Source: Rhodospirillales bacterium 69-11 (GTDB lineage: Bacteria; Pseudomonadota; Alphaproteobacteria; Acetobacterales; Acetobacteraceae). From it: a stretch of DNA of 33,009 bases. Both the position numbers and the translations under genes were made by a program. Positions 6,866 through 14,649 of the stretch are shown here, piece after piece; the stretch's first letter is position 1; each line of letters begins with the position of its first letter. The stretch covers positions 9,852-42,860 of the forward strand of contig MKTV01000105.1 in NCBI GenBank assembly GCA_001898425.1, in the 5' to 3' direction. The notes below the pieces were generated by a model, which was not told the origin of the DNA, did not search any database, and saw only the letters and a program-made list of their open reading frames with translations.

Positions 6866-7717
6866 ATGCCGATCATCGACTCCCAGGTGCACGCCTACGA
6901 GGCGAACACGCCGAAACGCCCGTGGCACAGCGTGCCGAACTGGCCCGACCACGTGACCGGCGACGAGATGGTCGCGGCGATGGACAAGGTCGGCGTGGAC
7001 GGCGCGATCTTCATCTCCGCCTTCTCGCTGTACCAGTGGGATGCGAGCTACGCGATCGAGGTGCAGCGCGCGCACGCCGATCGCATGGCAATCGTCAAGC
7101 CGGTCAATCCCGACGATCCGGCGGTGGCGGACGTCATCGCGGAATGGAAGCGCACGCCGGGCGCGGTCGGTGTTCGCATCATGCTCTACAAGGAGGGCGG
7201 GCGCGCCGCCGACGACCCCGGCATCACGCGCATCGCGCGCGCCGCCACCCAGCATGGACTTCCCGTGAACATCCTGTGCTGGGACAATCTGGAGGTCGGC
7301 GCCGCGATCATCGACCGCCACCCTGAGACGCGGTTCATCATCGACCATCTCGGGCTGCTGCAGCCGCGCGTGCCGCCCGCGCCGGCGGAACCCTGGGCGG
7401 CGCTGCCGAAGGTGCTGGAGCTCGCCCGGCGGCCGAACGCGGTGATCAAGGTGAGCGGCGCCTGCACGCTGTCGCGCGAGCCCTACCCGTTCCCCGATAT
7501 CTGGGACCCGCTGGCGCGCGTCTTCGACGCCTGGGGGTTCGAGCGGTGCCTGTGGGGGACCGACTGGACGCGCGCCTTCGCGGTGGTGAACTACGAGCAG
7601 GCGGTGGAGCCGTTCCGGATGACGGATCGGCTGACCGAGAGCGAACGCGCGATGCTGATGGGTGGCGCCTGCGCGAAGGCCTATGGCTGGGAGCCCACGG
7701 GCCGCGCGAAGCGCTGA
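6866..7717 (+). CDS. Amidohydrolase-family metal-dependent hydrolase (TIM barrel, COG3618-like)
   Basis: A 283-residue protein of the amidohydrolase_2 group, which hydrolyses lactones or decarboxylates small acids. It begins MPIIDSQVHAYE, where only one His (residue 9) of the usual HxH metal pair is kept, as in several members of this group. It continues with FIIDHLG (His161) and LWGTDW, whose Asp233 matches the catalytic aspartate. A strong GGAGGAG lies at 6851-6857. A 103-bp gap separates it from the VOC gene, and no ECF42-like element was found there, so it may have its own promoter. The substrate is unknown. Confidence 0.88.
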   Translation: MPIIDSQVHAYEANTPKRPWHSVPNWPDHVTGDEMVAAMDKVGVDGAIFISAFSLYQWDASYAIEVQRAHADRMAIVKPVNPDDPAVADVIAEWKRTPGAVGVRIMLYKEGGRAADDPGITRIARAATQHGLPVNILCWDNLEVGAAIIDRHPETRFIIDHLGLLQPRVPPAPAEPWAALPKVLELARRPNAVIKVSGACTLSREPYPFPDIWDPLARVFDAWGFERCLWGTDWTRAFAVVNYEQAVEPFRMTDRLTESERAMLMGGACAKAYGWEPTGRAKR

Positions 7718-7772
7718 CGCGCGCGGGCGTTTGGGGGGCAGCGGGCCGGCCTCGTGTCCCGGCCCCGGTGTA

Positions 7773-7946
7773 TGATCGGCTTTGTGCTGCCCCGGTGTCA
7801 TGACTCGCCTTGTGCTGCCCCCGTGTCATGACCGGCCTTGTGCCGGTCATCCACGACTTCTCCTGCGGTTCGAAGTCGTGGATGGCCGCCCTTCGGCGGC
7901 CATGACACGGGGGGCGCCCTTCGGCGGTCATGACACAGGAGGGGCC
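7773..7946. repeat. REP-like palindromic repeat cluster in a 331-bp gene-free gap
   Basis: This fills most of the gap 7718-8048. Two 28-bp direct repeats abut at 7773-7800 and 7801-7828, and a third copy begins at 7829. Then come nested inverted repeats: TGACCGGC/GCCGGTCA with a 5-base loop (7829-7849), ATCCACGACTTC/GAAGTCGTGGAT with an 11-base loop (7849-7860 and 7872-7883), and ATGGCCGCC/GGCGGCCAT with a CTTC loop (7882-7903). The strand-switched motif ATGACAC follows at 7902-7908 and again at 7930-7936. It resembles the dispersed intergenic palindromes common in alphaproteobacteria. No open frame here is credible. Confidence 0.8.
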
Positions 7947-7989
7947 GCCCTGCGGTCGGCGTTTGCGCCGCTTTACCTCCCACTTAATC

Positions 7990-8011
7990 GACGTCACACC
8001 TCGTGACCGTC
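7990..8011 (+). promoter_or_regulatory. Candidate operator upstream of the MFS exporter
   Basis: GACGTCAC, the spacer ACCTC, and GTGACCGTC form an inverted repeat with one unpaired base, ending 37 bp before the MFS start codon. MFS drug exporters are commonly controlled by TetR or MarR repressors bound to such dyads, but no regulator gene lies next to it, so this is only a position-based suggestion. Confidence 0.3.
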
Positions 8012-8048
8012 TCTCCTCCCGCCGTCACACACGGAGCAGGAGAGACCC

Positions 8049-9458
8049 ATGAGCGCAACGCTCGCAGCCGGCGCCGGCACCCGCACATGGTGGGTGCTGG
8101 GCGTGGTGGTCGCCGCGCAGTTCATGTTCGTCGTCGACGCCTTCATCGTGAACGTCGCCGTCCCCTCCATCCGCGCCGACCTCCAGGCCGGCAGCGGGGC
8201 CGTGCAGGGCGTCATCGCGCTCTACCAGATCGCCTATGCCGCCCTCGTCATCACCGGCGGACGGTTGGGCGACATCCATGGCCGCAAGCGCATCTTCGTC
8301 ATCGGGCTGATCGGGTTCACCGTCGCCTCGCTGCTCTGCGGCGTCGCGCCGACGATCGAGACGCTGGTGCTCGCCCGCATCGCGCAGGGCGCCAGCGCGG
8401 CGCTCATGTCGCCGCAGGTGCTCGCCACCATCCATACGCTGTTCACCGGACCGGACCGCGCCCGAGCGTTCGGCGTGTTCGGCATCGCTCTCGGCCTCGG
8501 TGGCGGCGCCGGCTTCCTCCTCGGAGGCTGGCTGATCACGCTCGACCTCGCCGGGACGGGCTGGCGCATGATCTTCCTCGTCAACGGCCCGATCGGTCTC
8601 GCCATCGCCATCGCCGCGTGGCGCCTGATGCCGGACACCCGGCCGCAACGCGGCCTGCGGCTGGACGTCGCGGGCGCGACGCTGCTGTTCCTCGCGCTCA
8701 CGTTGCTGGTCGGCCCGGTGCTGGTCGGCCAGGATGCCGGCTGGCCGTGGCAGCTGCTGCCGGTCGTCGCCCTGGGCCTCGGGCTGCTCGCCGCTTTCCT
8801 GCGGCATGAACGCCGGGTGGCGCGTGACGGCGGCCTGCCGTTGATCGAGCTCGATCTGCTGCGCGATCCGGTGTTCCGCCGCGGCCTCGTCGCCGCCTGC
8901 TGCCTGTTCGGGGGCAACATCTCCTTCTACCTGCTGGTCACGCTGTTCCTGCAGGCCGGGCTCCGCGCGTCCCCGCTGCAGTCGGGCCTGTGCATGGTGC
9001 CGCTGGCGCTCGCGTTCGTGGTGGCCTCCCGCCGCGGCGCGGCACAGGTGGCGCTGCATGGGGTTTCCGCCCTGGTCCGCGGCTGCATGGTGCAACTCGC
9101 GGGACTTGCCGCGCTGGCGCTGGTGGTCTCGCTGCTGCCCGCGCCGCCGCTGCCCCTGCTGGCGCTGGTGCTCGCGGTGTTCGGGGCCGGCCAGGGGCTG
9201 GTGATGGCGCCGCTGTTCGGCGCCATCCTGGGCGGCGTGCGGCATGCCCATGCGGGCGCCGGCGCGGGCATCCTCACCACCGCGCAGCAGGTCGCCAACG
9301 GCGCCGGGGTCGCGGTGCTGGGCGCCGTCTACGGTGTGGCCGGTGGCGTGGGCGGTGACCGCACCGCCATGCTGGTGGGTATCGTGCTGGTGGCCGAGGC
9401 GGTGATCGCGACCGCCGCGGCGCTTTGGCTCATGCGGCGCGCCGGAACGTCAGGTTGA
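8049..9458 (+). CDS. MFS transporter, DHA2 (EmrB/QacA-like) group
   Basis: A 469-residue inner-membrane protein with about 14 hydrophobic segments, the count of the DHA2 drug:proton antiporter group. Diagnostic pieces: FVVDAFIVNVAVPSI in segment 1 (motif D1-like), GGRLGDIHGRKRIFVIGLIG (loop 2-3 motif A), and the motif C-like GIALGLGGGAGFLLGGWL. An AGGAGA ribosome-binding site precedes the ATG. Its 3' end overlaps the convergent alkB by 29 bp. Substrate unknown; export of a toxic or secreted small molecule is inferred. Confidence 0.92.
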   Translation: MSATLAAGAGTRTWWVLGVVVAAQFMFVVDAFIVNVAVPSIRADLQAGSGAVQGVIALYQIAYAALVITGGRLGDIHGRKRIFVIGLIGFTVASLLCGVAPTIETLVLARIAQGASAALMSPQVLATIHTLFTGPDRARAFGVFGIALGLGGGAGFLLGGWLITLDLAGTGWRMIFLVNGPIGLAIAIAAWRLMPDTRPQRGLRLDVAGATLLFLALTLLVGPVLVGQDAGWPWQLLPVVALGLGLLAAFLRHERRVARDGGLPLIELDLLRDPVFRRGLVAACCLFGGNISFYLLVTLFLQAGLRASPLQSGLCMVPLALAFVVASRRGAAQVALHGVSALVRGCMVQLAGLAALALVVSLLPAPPLPLLALVLAVFGAGQGLVMAPLFGAILGGVRHAHAGAGAGILTTAQQVANGAGVAVLGAVYGVAGGVGGDRTAMLVGIVLVAEAVIATAAALWLMRRAGTSG

Positions 9459-10077
9459 AGCGGCAGGCACCGGTCAGCGGATGGTCGCCGTCAGGCAGCG
9501 GATCCACGCCGTGGAACACGAGGCGCGACGGCCCGCCCCACACCACCACGTCCCCGCTCTCCAGCCGCAGGCGCCGGGGCCGGTCCGCGCGGCGCAACCC
9601 GCCCCACAGGAACACCGCCGGCAGGCCGATCGAGACCGAGACGATGGGCGCGCCCAGGTCACCCTCGTCCCGGTCCTGATGCATGGTCAGCCGAGCTCCG
9701 GGCACGTAGCGGTTCACGAGGCACGCGTCGGGTGCGAAGTCCGGAAAGCCGACCGCCGCGGCGGCCGCCTCCGCCAGGGCGCGGAGCGCCGCAGGCATCG
9801 GCGGCCAGGGGCGGCCGGTCTGCGGGTCGGTCCGCTCGTAGCGGTAGCCCCGCCGGTCGCTGACCCAGCCCAGCGCGCCGCAATTGGTCATCGCGACCGA
9901 CATCGTGTGCCCGCCCGGTGTCACCAGGTGCCGGAACGGCGCCGCCGCCGCGATCGCCCGCACTTCCGGCAGCAGCGCGGCCAGATCGGCATAGCCGTGC
10001 AGCACGGCGGCGCCCGGGCCGAGCGGGGTGCGGCCAGGGGCGGGTGGGGACAGCGGGAGGTCGGGCTGGGCGGCCAT
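9430..10077 (-). CDS. alkB: AlkB, Fe(II)/2-oxoglutarate-dependent DNA repair dioxygenase
   Basis: Repairs 1-methyladenine and 3-methylcytosine by oxidative demethylation. The 215-residue length and residue spacing match E. coli AlkB: the iron triad is His133-Gln-Asp135 and His189, and the 2-oxoglutarate arginines are Arg206 and Arg212 in RFNLTFR. Substrate-loop features MTNCGALGWVSD and GYRYERTDPQTG are present. The start is ATG 10077. The last 29 bp overlap the 3' end of the MFS gene on the other strand. No ada or alkA lies nearby, so it is not in a classical adaptive-response operon. Confidence 0.96.
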   Translation of the reverse strand: MAAQPDLPLSPPAPGRTPLGPGAAVLHGYADLAALLPEVRAIAAAAPFRHLVTPGGHTMSVAMTNCGALGWVSDRRGYRYERTDPQTGRPWPPMPAALRALAEAAAAAVGFPDFAPDACLVNRYVPGARLTMHQDRDEGDLGAPIVSVSIGLPAVFLWGGLRRADRPRRLRLESGDVVVWGGPSRLVFHGVDPLPDGDHPLTGACRFNLTFRRAA

Positions 10078-10128
10078 CGGGCCAGCATAGATCAGTGGCC
10101 ACGACCTGCCGCCCTCCGGATCGTGCGA

Positions 10129-11373
10129 TCAGCTCTGGACCATCTTGCAGCCGCCCTGGTCCATGGGGCGGAAGGCCTCGGCCGCGGGCACGGTGCGCTT
10201 CAGCGTGTAGTAGTCGAACGGCATCCTGGACTGGTCGGGCGCCTTCACCTCGAACAGATACAGATCGTGGATCACCCGCCCGTCCTTGCGGATCGCGCCC
10301 TTGCCGAACAGCGGGTCGTCGGTGGGCATCGCCTTCATCTGCTCGATGACCGCGCGTCCGCTCGCCTTCGCCTTGTCGGGACCCATCGCGCGGACGGCCT
10401 TCAGGTAGTGCGTCACCGCCGAATACTGGCCGGCATGGATCGAGCCCGGCGCCACACCGTTGAACCGCGCCATGAAGCGCTTCGCGAACGCGCGGGTCCC
10501 GTCGTTCAGGTTCCAGTAGAAGGGTTCGGTGAGCATGACGCCCTGCGCCGCCTGCAGCCCCACGCCATGCACGTCGTGCAGCAGGAACAGCAGGCCGGCG
10601 ATCTTCTGCCCGCCCTTGGTGATGCCGAACTCGGCGGACTGCTTGATGCAGTTCACCGTGTCTCCGCCGCCATTGGCGAAGCCGACGACCTTCGCCCCGC
10701 TCGCCTTCGCCTGCACGAGGTAGGACGAGAAGTCGGTCGTTCCCGGAAACGGCGCGCGCGCTCGGCCGAGGACCTTGCCGCCCGCAGCGGCGACGAATTT
10801 GGCCGAGTCGGATTCCAGCGCATGGCCGAACGCGTAGTCGGCGGTGATGAAGAACCAGGTGTCGCCGCCCTCCTTCACCGTCGCGTCCACGACCCCATGC
10901 GGCATGGACCAGGTATCGTAGACCCAGTGCAGGTGGTTCGGTCCGCAGCGCGACCCGGTGATGTCGGCCGAGGCGCCGCCGGTGAAGATCGCGGCCTTGT
11001 CCTTCGCGCGCGCCATGTCGCCGATCGCGAACGCGGCGGAGGACAGCGGCACGTCGGTGATCAGGTCCACGTCCTGGTTGTCGTACCAGCCGCCGGCGAT
11101 GGCGACGGCGACGTCCGGCTTCAGCAGCAGGTCGGCCTGCACGAGTTCGACCTTCAGCTCCGGATGTGAGCGGGCAAAGTCCTCGATCGCCATCTGGGCG
11201 CCGAGGACGGAGCCCGGTCCCGTGTTGGCGGCGTAGGCGCCGGCCATGTCGGTGAGCACGCCGATGCGGATCGGCCGTTGCTGGGCGCGGGCGCGGCGGG
11301 GTGATGTGGCCGAGGCGGCGGCCGTGGCGGTCGCGGCGGAGAGGAATGTACGGCGGTCGAGCGTCCCTTTCAT
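10129..11373 (-). CDS. ABC transporter substrate-binding protein, LivJ/amide type (Peripla_BP_6)
   Basis: A 414-residue periplasmic protein. The N terminus DRRTFLSAATATAAASA followed by a RARAQ cleavage region is a twin-arginine-type signal peptide. The mature part opens IRIGVLTDMAGAYAANTGPG, typical of branched-chain amino acid/amide/urea receptors (type I fold). No permease or ATPase genes lie nearby, so it is an orphan receptor here. It is divergent from a gamma-glutamyltransferase-family gene across a 248-bp gap, which could link it to peptide or amino-acid derivatives. AGGGAG lies upstream of the ATG. Confidence 0.92.
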   Translation of the reverse strand: MKGTLDRRTFLSAATATAAASATSPRRARAQQRPIRIGVLTDMAGAYAANTGPGSVLGAQMAIEDFARSHPELKVELVQADLLLKPDVAVAIAGGWYDNQDVDLITDVPLSSAAFAIGDMARAKDKAAIFTGGASADITGSRCGPNHLHWVYDTWSMPHGVVDATVKEGGDTWFFITADYAFGHALESDSAKFVAAAGGKVLGRARAPFPGTTDFSSYLVQAKASGAKVVGFANGGGDTVNCIKQSAEFGITKGGQKIAGLLFLLHDVHGVGLQAAQGVMLTEPFYWNLNDGTRAFAKRFMARFNGVAPGSIHAGQYSAVTHYLKAVRAMGPDKAKASGRAVIEQMKAMPTDDPLFGKGAIRKDGRVIHDLYLFEVKAPDQSRMPFDYYTLKRTVPAAEAFRPMDQGGCKMVQS

Positions 11374-11621
11374 GGTCGTTGCTCCCTACTGTTCTTCTTG
11401 CCGCCCGCTTGCTGCGGGCTGGTGCGGACGACGCTACCAGCTTTGCGCGCCGCCGTGGGCGGGAACTGCGGCGCACGCACACGGGCACGCGCCGCGCGCG
11501 CATTGGCACGAGCCCCGCGCATGAGCCATGCGCCCGCGCGCCGATGCCTGGCGCGTTCGGCAAGTGGACAGCCGGGCATCGCCTGCGTCACGTTGCCCCC
11601 TCATCCGGGAAGGAGCTCGCC

Positions 11622-13313
11622 ATGTCGCATCGTCCGACCGTGTCCGGGACGCGGCACGCCGTCTCGGCGGGGCACTATCTCGCAGCCGCCGCGGGATTCT
11701 CCGTCCTGGAGGGCGGCGGCAACGCCATCGATGCCGGCGTGGCCGCCGGGATCGCACTGGGCGTGCTGCAACCCGATCTCGTGAACGTCGCCGGGGTCGC
11801 GCCCATCCTGATCCGCCTCGCGGACGGTACCGTCGAGAGCATCGCCGGCCTCGGCTGGTGGCCGAAGCGCCTGCCTCAAGACCTGTTCATGCGCGCGCAT
11901 GGTGGCCGCATCCCGGCAGGCGTGCTGCGCACCGTCGTGCCGGCGGCACCCGACGCCTGGATCACCGCGCTCCGGCGGCACGGCACCATGCGCTTCGCCG
12001 AGGTGGCCGCCCCGGCAATCTGCTTCGCCGCCGAGGGATTCTCCGTCTACGGCCTGCTCGCCACCTCCATCGCGGCGCATGAAGCCGAGTATCGCCGGTG
12101 GTCAACCAACGCCGCGGTGTTCCTGCCGAAGGGGCGCCCGCCGCGCGTGGGCGAGAAATTCGTGCAGTCGGACCTCGCGGCGACGTTGCAGTTCATGGCG
12201 GACGAGGACCGCGCGGCGGGCGCCGACCGGATGGCCGGGCTCGTCGCCGCGCACAGCGCCTTCTACCGGGGCGACATCGCCCGCGCGATCTCCCGGTTCC
12301 AGGCGGAGCAGGGCGGGTATCTGTCGATGGACGACCTCGCCGCCTACGAGTCGCCGATCGAGCCCGTCGTGCGGCGGCGCTGGCGCGGGCATGAGCTGAT
12401 CACCTGCGGCCCCTGGTGCCAGGGTCCAGCGCTGCAGGAGGCGCTGGCGCTGGTCGAGCGTCTCGGCCTGGACGGGCTCGCCCACAACTCGGCCGCATAC
12501 CTCCATCGGGTGACCGAGTGCCTGAACCTGGCGCTCGCCGATCGCGAGTATTTCTTCGGCGATCCCCGGTTCGTGGACGTCCCGGTGGACTGGCTGCTCG
12601 ACCCGGCGACGATCGCCGCCCGCGCGGCCGCGGTGCGGCCGGACCGGGCGTTCGGGACCATGCCGCCGCCGCTGCGTGGTGGTGCGGACGCACCGCCGGT
12701 CAGCGAGGCCGCGCTGCCCAAGGTGGAAGCCGACACGTCCTATTGCTGCGTGGTGGATCGCTGGGGCAACGCGTTCAGCGCGACCCCGTCCGACGGGGCC
12801 GGGTCGGTGCCGATCGTGCCGGGACTCGGCATCGCGCCGTCCGGCCGTGGCTCACAGAGCCGGCCGGATCCGCGCCATCCGGCCGGCGTCGCGCCTGGCA
12901 AGCGGCCGCGCCTGACGCCCAACCCGGCGCTGCTGCTGACCGAGTCCGGGGGCATGATGCCGTTCGGCACGCCAGGGGGCGACGTCCAGATCCAGGCGAT
13001 GCTGCAGGTGCTGTTGAACGTGATGCATTTCGGGATGGACGTGCAGAGCGCGATCGAGGCGCCGCGAGCCGCGTCCTATTCGTTCCCGTCCTCCTTTGCG
13101 CCGTTCGACTACTTCCCCGGCCGGCTCGCGGTGGAGGGACGGATCGACTCGGGCACCCGCGCGGCGCTGGCCGATCTCGGCCACACGGTGCAGGACTGGC
13201 CCGACTGGACCTGGCTCGCCGGATCGGTGGAAGCGATCCTGACGGATCCGGAGACCGGCCTGCTCAACGCAGGGGCCGACCCGCGCCGCCCGGCCTATGC
13301 GATCGCGATCTGA
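11622..13313 (+). CDS. Gamma-glutamyltransferase-family Ntn hydrolase, apparently cytoplasmic
   Basis: The ATG at 11622 behind AAGGAG gives 563 residues; upstream extensions of the frame are low-complexity and lack family resemblance. Matches to GGT: ATGs-like entry AAAAGFSVLEGGGNAIDAG, the central AYLHRVTECLNLALADREYF, the nucleophile region DTSYCCVVDRWGNAFS with Thr372 at the autoprocessing position, and the C-terminal PFGTPGGDVQIQAMLQVLLN. GGTs cleave themselves before that Thr and hydrolyse or transfer gamma-glutamyl groups. No signal peptide is visible, unlike the periplasmic enzymes, and Tyr-Cys-Cys replaces the usual His-Tyr-Ser. A related amidohydrolase activity is equally possible. 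Confidence 0.9.
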   Translation: MSHRPTVSGTRHAVSAGHYLAAAAGFSVLEGGGNAIDAGVAAGIALGVLQPDLVNVAGVAPILIRLADGTVESIAGLGWWPKRLPQDLFMRAHGGRIPAGVLRTVVPAAPDAWITALRRHGTMRFAEVAAPAICFAAEGFSVYGLLATSIAAHEAEYRRWSTNAAVFLPKGRPPRVGEKFVQSDLAATLQFMADEDRAAGADRMAGLVAAHSAFYRGDIARAISRFQAEQGGYLSMDDLAAYESPIEPVVRRRWRGHELITCGPWCQGPALQEALALVERLGLDGLAHNSAAYLHRVTECLNLALADREYFFGDPRFVDVPVDWLLDPATIAARAAAVRPDRAFGTMPPPLRGGADAPPVSEAALPKVEADTSYCCVVDRWGNAFSATPSDGAGSVPIVPGLGIAPSGRGSQSRPDPRHPAGVAPGKRPRLTPNPALLLTESGGMMPFGTPGGDVQIQAMLQVLLNVMHFGMDVQSAIEAPRAASYSFPSSFAPFDYFPGRLAVEGRIDSGTRAALADLGHTVQDWPDWTWLAGSVEAILTDPETGLLNAGADPRRPAYAIAI

Positions 13314-13409
13314 ACGTGGCGGCGGGGACCGCATGGCGGCCGCTTACCCGTCGCCGTCCGGAACGGCCGAAAGCAGGAGCAGGTCCCGTCGTGCCGTGGC
13401 GACGCGGTC

Positions 13410-14504
13410 GTGGCTGAACGCGCGGGGATGATGGGTGATCCGTCGGCCGAACGCGGACCGGCGGATGAGAGTCATGCCATGCCGTCGATGTCGGAGCTGG
13501 CACGGAAAGGGGCCGCATCCGACCCACCGGCCCGGACGGGTGGCTTCCTCTCCGGCTGGCGGCCCGCCCCTTCCGTGCTGCGCCACACCGCGCGAACGGT
13601 GGTCGCCGCGGCCGTCGCCTATGTCGCGGGGCAGGCCGTGGGACTGCCGCAGGCGTTCTGGGCGGTGATCACGGCGATCGTGGTGATGCAGGGCAGCCTG
13701 GGCGGCACGCTGGCCGCGAGCGTCGATCGGCTGCTGGCCACGCTGGCCGGGGCGCTGGCCGGTGCGGGCGGCATCCTGCTCGCCCTGCATGTCCCGATGC
13801 CTCGGATCGCCGCGTTCCTTGTGGTGCTCGTGCCGATGGCGCTGCTCGCGAACACTCGGCCCAACTTCCGGCTCGCGCCGATCACCGCGACCATCGTCGT
13901 GCTGGCGGCGCCGCCGGACAGCGGTGTCCTGTTCGCCTTCGCGCGGATCGCCGAGATCACCCTGGGCTGTCTGGTCGGTGGGCTCACGGCACAGTTCGTC
14001 CTGCCGGATCGTGCCCGCCGCGCCATCGAGACCAATGCCGCCACGATCCTCGACGCGCTGGGCCGGCTGGCGGACGCCCATCTTCGCGGGGGCGATCCGA
14101 AGCTCGTCGACACGCTGAACGATCAAGTGAACCGCGCGCTGAACGCGATCGCCACCGCCGCCGCCGAGGAATCCCGCGAGCGCGCGCTGCACCTGCGGAC
14201 CGGCCCACCCGCGGCGCCCATGCTCCGCACCCTGCGGCGAATCCGCAGCGACGTGGCGATTCTCGGCCGCGCCATGCTGGTGGGTCCTCGGCCGGACGCC
14301 GACCCGGCGGCCGTCGCGGTGCACACGTATTTCGACGCCGCCACCGCCTTCCTGCAACGGGCCGGACCGCTCCCGGCGCTGGAGCCGATCGACCATGTGC
14401 TGGATGCGCTCCCCCAGGCTGGCCCCCTCGCGTTCGCGGTCGCGACGCTGCGGCGGGATCTGGCGGAGCTCAACGACCGGCTGGCGGAGCAGCTGGGCGG
14501 CTGA
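13410..14504 (+). CDS. FUSC-family membrane protein (aromatic acid exporter-like)
   Basis: A protein of up to 364 residues. After a polar N-terminal stretch come about six membrane helices within residues 60-205 (VVAAAVAYVAGQAVGLPQAF, WAVITAIVVMQGSLGGTLAA), the fusaric-acid-resistance/aromatic acid exporter N-terminal domain. A soluble helical tail of about 160 residues follows (RAIETNAATILDALGRL, ALHLRTGPP). The full transporters are twice as long, so this is a half-size form. The start is unclear: GTG 13410, ATG 13428 and ATG 13479 are in frame and none has a convincing ribosome-binding site. It may act in efflux of hydrophobic weak acids. Confidence 0.8.
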   Translation: MAERAGMMGDPSAERGPADESHAMPSMSELARKGAASDPPARTGGFLSGWRPAPSVLRHTARTVVAAAVAYVAGQAVGLPQAFWAVITAIVVMQGSLGGTLAASVDRLLATLAGALAGAGGILLALHVPMPRIAAFLVVLVPMALLANTRPNFRLAPITATIVVLAAPPDSGVLFAFARIAEITLGCLVGGLTAQFVLPDRARRAIETNAATILDALGRLADAHLRGGDPKLVDTLNDQVNRALNAIATAAAEESRERALHLRTGPPAAPMLRTLRRIRSDVAILGRAMLVGPRPDADPAAVAVHTYFDAATAFLQRAGPLPALEPIDHVLDALPQAGPLAFAVATLRRDLAELNDRLAEQLGG

Positions 14505-14562
14505 GTCCGTGCCCAGGGGGCTCGAGCGAGGCGTGACACCCGCGAAGGGCCTGGTCCGAGGT

Positions 14563-14615
14563 CACCGCCGATTTCTGTAATGTCCGATATTGACGGTCGG
14601 GAATTTTTGGCGGTG
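14563..14615 (+). promoter_or_regulatory. AT-rich promoter region with flanking 7-bp inverted repeat
   Basis: Within the 145-bp gap before the 14650 gene, CACCGCC (14563-14569) and GGCGGTG (14609-14615) are perfect inverted arms enclosing an unusually AT-rich stretch. TTGACG at 14590-14595 could be a -35 element, with a weak GTGAAT at 14613-14618 at 17-bp spacing. Promoter function is a guess from composition. Confidence 0.3.
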
Positions 14616-14649
14616 AATGCGCCGCCTCGTGTCGTGATCGTGTGTCGTG

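Noticed and set aside
7773-7828. Two 28-bp direct repeats resembling a CRISPR repeat length
   Set aside because: The copies abut with no spacer between them, the third copy diverges after about 15 bp into a hairpin, and no cas gene is present. It is a palindromic intergenic repeat.
11374-11621. A small gene in the gap between the receptor and the GGT-like gene
   Set aside because: Frames here are Arg/Ala/His-rich with runs of CGC and CAC, overlap on both strands and have no ribosome-binding site. The stretch probably holds only the two divergent promoters.
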